Assembly (NCBI GenBank): GCA_001801025.1 | Contig: MGWO01000007.1 | Span: forward strand, 1,116,001 to 1,180,000 | Direction of reading: 5' to 3' | DNA: 64,000 nucleotides | Source: Gallionellales bacterium GWA2_54_124 | GTDB taxonomy: Bacteria > Pseudomonadota > Gammaproteobacteria > Burkholderiales > Gallionellaceae | In this document: positions 61,709 to 64,000 of the stretch, in pieces | How the letters are laid out: each line of letters begins with the position of its first letter | Numbering within the stretch: the first letter of the stretch is position 1 | The notes under the pieces: generated by a model | What the model was told of the DNA's origin: nothing | The model's input: the letters and a program-made list of their open reading frames with translations, nothing else | Database searches by the model: none | Program-made: the position numbers and the translations under genes

Positions 61709-62037
61709 ACAAAAAAATTAACGCGGCGGTATCACACCATGAGCGCGAAATTGCAGAGTTGCGTGCAGATCGTGAACTGGCTGTCGAATACATGAAAGCC
61801 GCCATGGAGTCGCTCGATAATCCTGATGATCGCGCAGCCGGACTGCTTGCGCTACGCACGGTTGCCGAAGCTTATGGCGGGCTGGGCGCGGTTGCTGCTG
61901 AAGCGGGCATCAGCCGGGAGACGCTTTATCGCACACTGTCAGCTAAAGGTAATCCGACCTTGAAAACATTACTGGCGGTATTGAAGGCCGTTGGTATGAA
62001 GCTTTCAGTTGAATCGGAGCATCCTGCCACGGCATAA
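61705..62037 (+). CDS. HigA-like XRE antitoxin
   Basis: A 110-residue antitoxin with the helix-turn-helix GGLGAVAAEAGISRETLYRTL then SAKGNPTLKTLLAVLKAVGM, the addiction-module antidote family. It neutralises the upstream toxin and binds the promoter. ATG at 61705; the longer track frame reads through the toxin gene. Confidence 0.9.
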   Translation: MNKKINAAVSHHEREIAELRADRELAVEYMKAAMESLDNPDDRAAGLLALRTVAEAYGGLGAVAAEAGISRETLYRTLSAKGNPTLKTLLAVLKAVGMKLSVESEHPATA

Positions 62038-62127
62038 GTAATCCACCATTTTTACGGCGGCGTAATTCAGCGCATACCAACCGTAAAGCGGTGATAATTG
62101 TTTTTCTTACAACACAAGGAGAACGAT

Positions 62128-62616
62128 ATGAACACCGACACTTCCATCAAACCCCACCGCGTGCAGTGGAACAAAGGTAAGCAGGTTGGTCAGAAGATGT
62201 CGCCGAAGCTGAAGATGATATGGGCAATTCGCATCCGGCTTCAGTTGGCGCATCAGGTTCGGGAGCTTGCTCTATTCAATCTGGCCATTGACAGTAAATT
62301 GCGCGGCTGTGATTTGGTTTAGTTGCAAGTGCGTGACATTTCACAAGGAGGGAAGGTGTTACAGCGCGCTATCGTCATGCAGCGTAAAACGCATCGGCCT
62401 GTGTAGTTTAAAATATCCGAACAAACACGCGATGCGGTCACCGCATGGATTGCCCAGGCGCAGCTTAAATCAGAACAGTTTTTGTTCCCAAGCCGCATAT
62501 ATGACTCGCCACACATTTCGACTCGGCAATATGCCAAAATTGTTGAGCAGTAGGTGACTTCCATCGGCCTCGACCGCAATTCCTATCCGTCAGGAGATGT
62601 TGATCGCCTCAATTGA
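62128..62616 (+). pseudogene. Tyrosine recombinase with three in-frame TAG codons
   Basis: After a strong ribosome site (AAGGAGAACGAT) the frame reads HRVQWNKGKQVGQKMSPKLK, MIWAIRIRLQLAHQVRELAL and FNLAIDSKLRGCDLV, then TAG at 62320, LQVRDISQGGKVLQRAIVMQ, TAG at 62404, FKISEQTRDAVTAWIAQAQL, SRIYDSPHISTRQYAKIVEQ, TAG at 62551. The frame is otherwise kept for 160 codons. Intact relatives of this ~200-residue recombinase have Q before FEIT (CAG to TAG here). The C-terminal His-Arg-Tyr part is missing, so it is inactive. It lies 260 bases from the tRNA-His remnant and is probably the old integrase of the island. Confidence 0.8.
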
Positions 62617-62656
62617 ATTGGTTGATTTGTTACCGTTAGGACGTACTTGATTTGAT

Positions 62657-62755
62657 TTAAGCAGCTGGTTTGATGGGCTGTAATTCGTCGATGTGGCGCA
62701 TAGCTAAGACGGATATTTTTTCAGTGTATCTTTGAGTCAGTCGGCTGATTTGATG
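62657..62755 (-). pseudogene. Possible recombinase C-terminal remnant
   Basis: Minus-strand frame HQISRLTQRYTEKISVLAMR then HIDELQPIKPAA and a stop. TQRYTEK resembles the Tyr-nucleophile region of a tyrosine recombinase followed by its C-terminal tail. Short and tentative. Confidence 0.35.
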
Positions 62756-62878
62756 TCTAATATCGATTGGCGACTTGAGTATTTAACTGGGCTTTATTAA
62801 CCTTGCTTCTTGGATTTATTAGACAATTACTATATAATAAATCGTTATAAAACAATGCTTTAGGTCTGTTTTAATTTT

Positions 62879-62926
62879 GGATTGTGATTCCTGTTGTCGT
62901 GGGTTCGAGCCCCATCAGCCACCCCA
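62879..62926 (+). tRNA. tRNA-His(GTG) 3' half, remnant at an attachment site
   Basis: GGATTGTGATTCCTG is the 3' part of a His anticodon arm (anticodon GTG), followed by TTGTC, the T arm GTGGGTTCGAGCCCCAT and acceptor strand CAGCCACCCCA with encoded CCA. The 5' half (expected GGTGGCTG... AGAGTCC) is absent; upstream is unrelated AT-rich DNA. Such 3' tRNA pieces are left when an integrative element inserts into a tRNA gene. Confidence 0.85.
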
Positions 62927-62934
62927 AATTAAGA

Positions 62935-62970
62935 AGCACTTAGAGTCAATGCTCTAGGTGCTTTTTTTTG
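62935..62970 (+). terminator. Rho-independent terminator of the tRNA-His unit
   Basis: AGCACTTAGAG / CTCTAGGTGCT (11 pairs, one G-T) with a 6-base loop and a T8 run, 8 bases after the tRNA remnant. Confidence 0.88.
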
Positions 62971-63041
62971 TCCTAGATGAGTGTGATATTCAAAAATTTA
63001 CTGTTTGAGCGCTGATACGCATATTCAGTCCGTAAAACTCC

Positions 63042-63368
63042 CTACGCCTGCCAGACCCCAAGTCCGGCGCTACGCAAATCAATTCCAATTTCGATTTCTG
63101 TGTCACACGCTTCCCCGTATCCCATCGGATTGAACCCTTCGTAAAGATCCGGTAGCAACCGCAGGCCATATTGCTTCACGTACCTATTTGATTGAATGCC
63201 AGCCTTGTGCTTGTCAAAACGGACATCTGGATCCAGGCCTGTCATACCGACATAGACACAGAGTTTTCCTGTGACGTAACCGGGATTACATTTATTGAAT
63301 TTGGCCTCAAAGAGTACGTCTTTTGACAACTCTATGACGTAAACGTGGTAGTGATTTCGGCGAGCCAT
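63042..63368 (-). CDS. GIY-YIG-like domain protein
   Basis: A 108-residue protein with a GIY-YIG-like core: YHVYVIELSKDVLF ... LCVYVGMTGLDPDVRFDKHKAG and a late Glu in YGEACDTEIEI. The VYV...YVGMTG spacing fits the family's two short motifs and the Arg in DVRFDKH. GIY-YIG proteins cut DNA, but small single-domain ones are mostly uncharacterised. It lies just beyond the tRNA-His remnant, so probably in the core chromosome. Confidence 0.65.
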   Translation of the reverse strand: MARRNHYHVYVIELSKDVLFEAKFNKCNPGYVTGKLCVYVGMTGLDPDVRFDKHKAGIQSNRYVKQYGLRLLPDLYEGFNPMGYGEACDTEIEIGIDLRSAGLGVWQA

Positions 63369-63631
63369 AGTGCATTAAATTAAGGAATATTATCCGGGAC
63401 AGTTTACATCAGCAGGATCAGTTGCAATACGAACGCCTTCATTTTCTGCTTCTTCTTGCCCGTGCTTGTAGGTCAAAGTTGTTAAAAAAGGACCGTTCAG
63501 GCGTTTGCGCGAGTCTGTTTCCGGCAGTCATGACGTGCTGGTGGTTTTGCGGGTGGTGGCAGGAATCCCGACATGATGCCGGCAATCAACACAGGGCTGC
63601 CTGAGCGCTAATCTGGGTTAAAATCGCGCCC

Positions 63632-64000
63632 ATGAAAAAAGTACATCTGGTTATTACCGATTTATGCCTGCCTAAAGAGTTTGCCGCCGAAGTGTGTGCG
63701 GGATTGCGACTGCCCGCACTGGAAAAGTTGCTGGCGCGCGGGGTCGCCACGGGTCAACCGCGCGCGGATGACTTTTCGCTGGACAGGTGTGTTTGCAGCT
63801 TGTTTTCGGTGTCCTCGGGAATCGCATCGGTTTCGGCTGCATTTGACGGCCTGCCGGAAGGCGTCTGGTTGCGGTCGGACCCAGTGCATGTACGACTGCA
63901 GCGCGAGCAGGTGGTGTTGCTGCCCGATGTCGCTGTCAGCACCGATGAGGCGATGCAGTTTTGCAACAGTCTAAACGCGCATTTTGCCGGGCAGGGCGTG
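63632..64000 (+). CDS. RpfE-like (alkaline-phosphatase/iPGM-fold) protein, 3' end cut
   Basis: Open frame from ATG 63632 to the window edge, missing from the track because it has no stop: MKKVHLVITDLCLPKEFAAE, GLRLPALEKLLARG, SLFSVSSGIASVSAAFDG, VWLRSDPVHVRLQREQVVLL. This is the N-terminal part of a betaproteobacterial protein often labelled regulatory protein RpfE type, related to phosphoglycerate mutase-like folds. Function is unproven. It is typical of betaproteobacterial chromosomes and supports that assignment. Confidence 0.75.
   Translation, partial: MKKVHLVITDLCLPKEFAAEVCAGLRLPALEKLLARGVATGQPRADDFSLDRCVCSLFSVSSGIASVSAAFDGLPEGVWLRSDPVHVRLQREQVVLLPDVAVSTDEAMQFCNSLNAHFAGQGV

Noticed and set aside
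1-64000. CRISPR arrays, rRNA genes, intact tRNA genes
   Set aside because: No regularly spaced direct repeats or rRNA-like sequence were seen; the only tRNA sequence is the His 3' remnant.

Overview
The window looks like a chromosomal segment of a betaproteobacterium. I infer something close to Nitrosomonadales/Gallionellaceae from moderate GC, the RpfE-like protein at the right edge and the mix of many c-type cytochromes with nitrate genes. No rRNA or intact tRNA is present to settle this.

Layout. 1-2.7 kb: end of an allophanate hydrolase (urea degradation), a TIM-barrel isomerase-like protein and an orphan ABC substrate-binding protein closed by a perfect terminator. 2.7-6.0 kb: EamA exporter, metallo-beta-lactamase-fold lactonase-like protein, PaiB-like protein and a frameshifted phzF. 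6.2-9.6 kb: membrane PAS histidine kinase paired with a REC-DUF3369-GGDEF diguanylate cyclase. 9.6-18.5 kb: integrase relic, an RND efflux operon whose pump gene is split, a frameshifted DUF2798 gene, a frameshifted SDR gene divergent from an HxlR regulator with a strong dyad operator, and a truncated copy of a parE toxin gene. 18.6-25.1 kb: minus-strand run of two chemoreceptor genes (one frameshifted), a cupredoxin, two cytochromes c and a di-heme peroxidase. 25.4-30.5 kb: remnant mobile region with a short topoisomerase III, a zeta-toxin pair, a zinc-ribbon membrane protein, an integrase relic and a DUF2442 gene. 30.9-34.7 kb: substrate-binding protein overlapping a GGDEF/EAL protein gene.

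35.7-57.1 kb is the core: a nitrogen/molybdenum supercluster. A sigma-54-type promoter with an NtrC-like dyad precedes cobA (siroheme), ybiB and an ANTAR regulator gene (nasT type). A second textbook sigma-54 promoter then starts a short leader with two hexaloop hairpins and an overlapping terminator, the arrangement recognised by ANTAR antiterminators. Behind it come an NrtA/CmpA-type binding protein, cyanase, ABC permease and ATPase, a small MoaD-like protein, NirB, NirD, assimilatory nitrate reductase, periplasmic nitrate reductase NapAB, and a nearly complete molybdenum-cofactor set (moaA, C, D, E, mobB, mobA, moeA, mog), then a TauE/SafE exporter. The genes form one logic: nitrate or cyanate uptake, reduction to ammonium, and manufacture of the siroheme and molybdenum cofactors the reductases need.

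57.2-62.9 kb is a decayed genomic island: BrnTA, ParDE and HigBA-like toxin-antitoxin pairs, gene relics, an IS3 relic, an integrase pseudogene with three in-frame TAG codons, and the 3' half of a tRNA-His followed by its terminator, which I read as an island attachment junction. 63.0-64.0 kb returns to ordinary chromosome: a GIY-YIG-like gene and the start of an RpfE-like gene.

Several genes (phzF, RND pump, SDR, DUF2798, second chemoreceptor) are broken by small indels; sequence alone does not separate real decay from assembly error.
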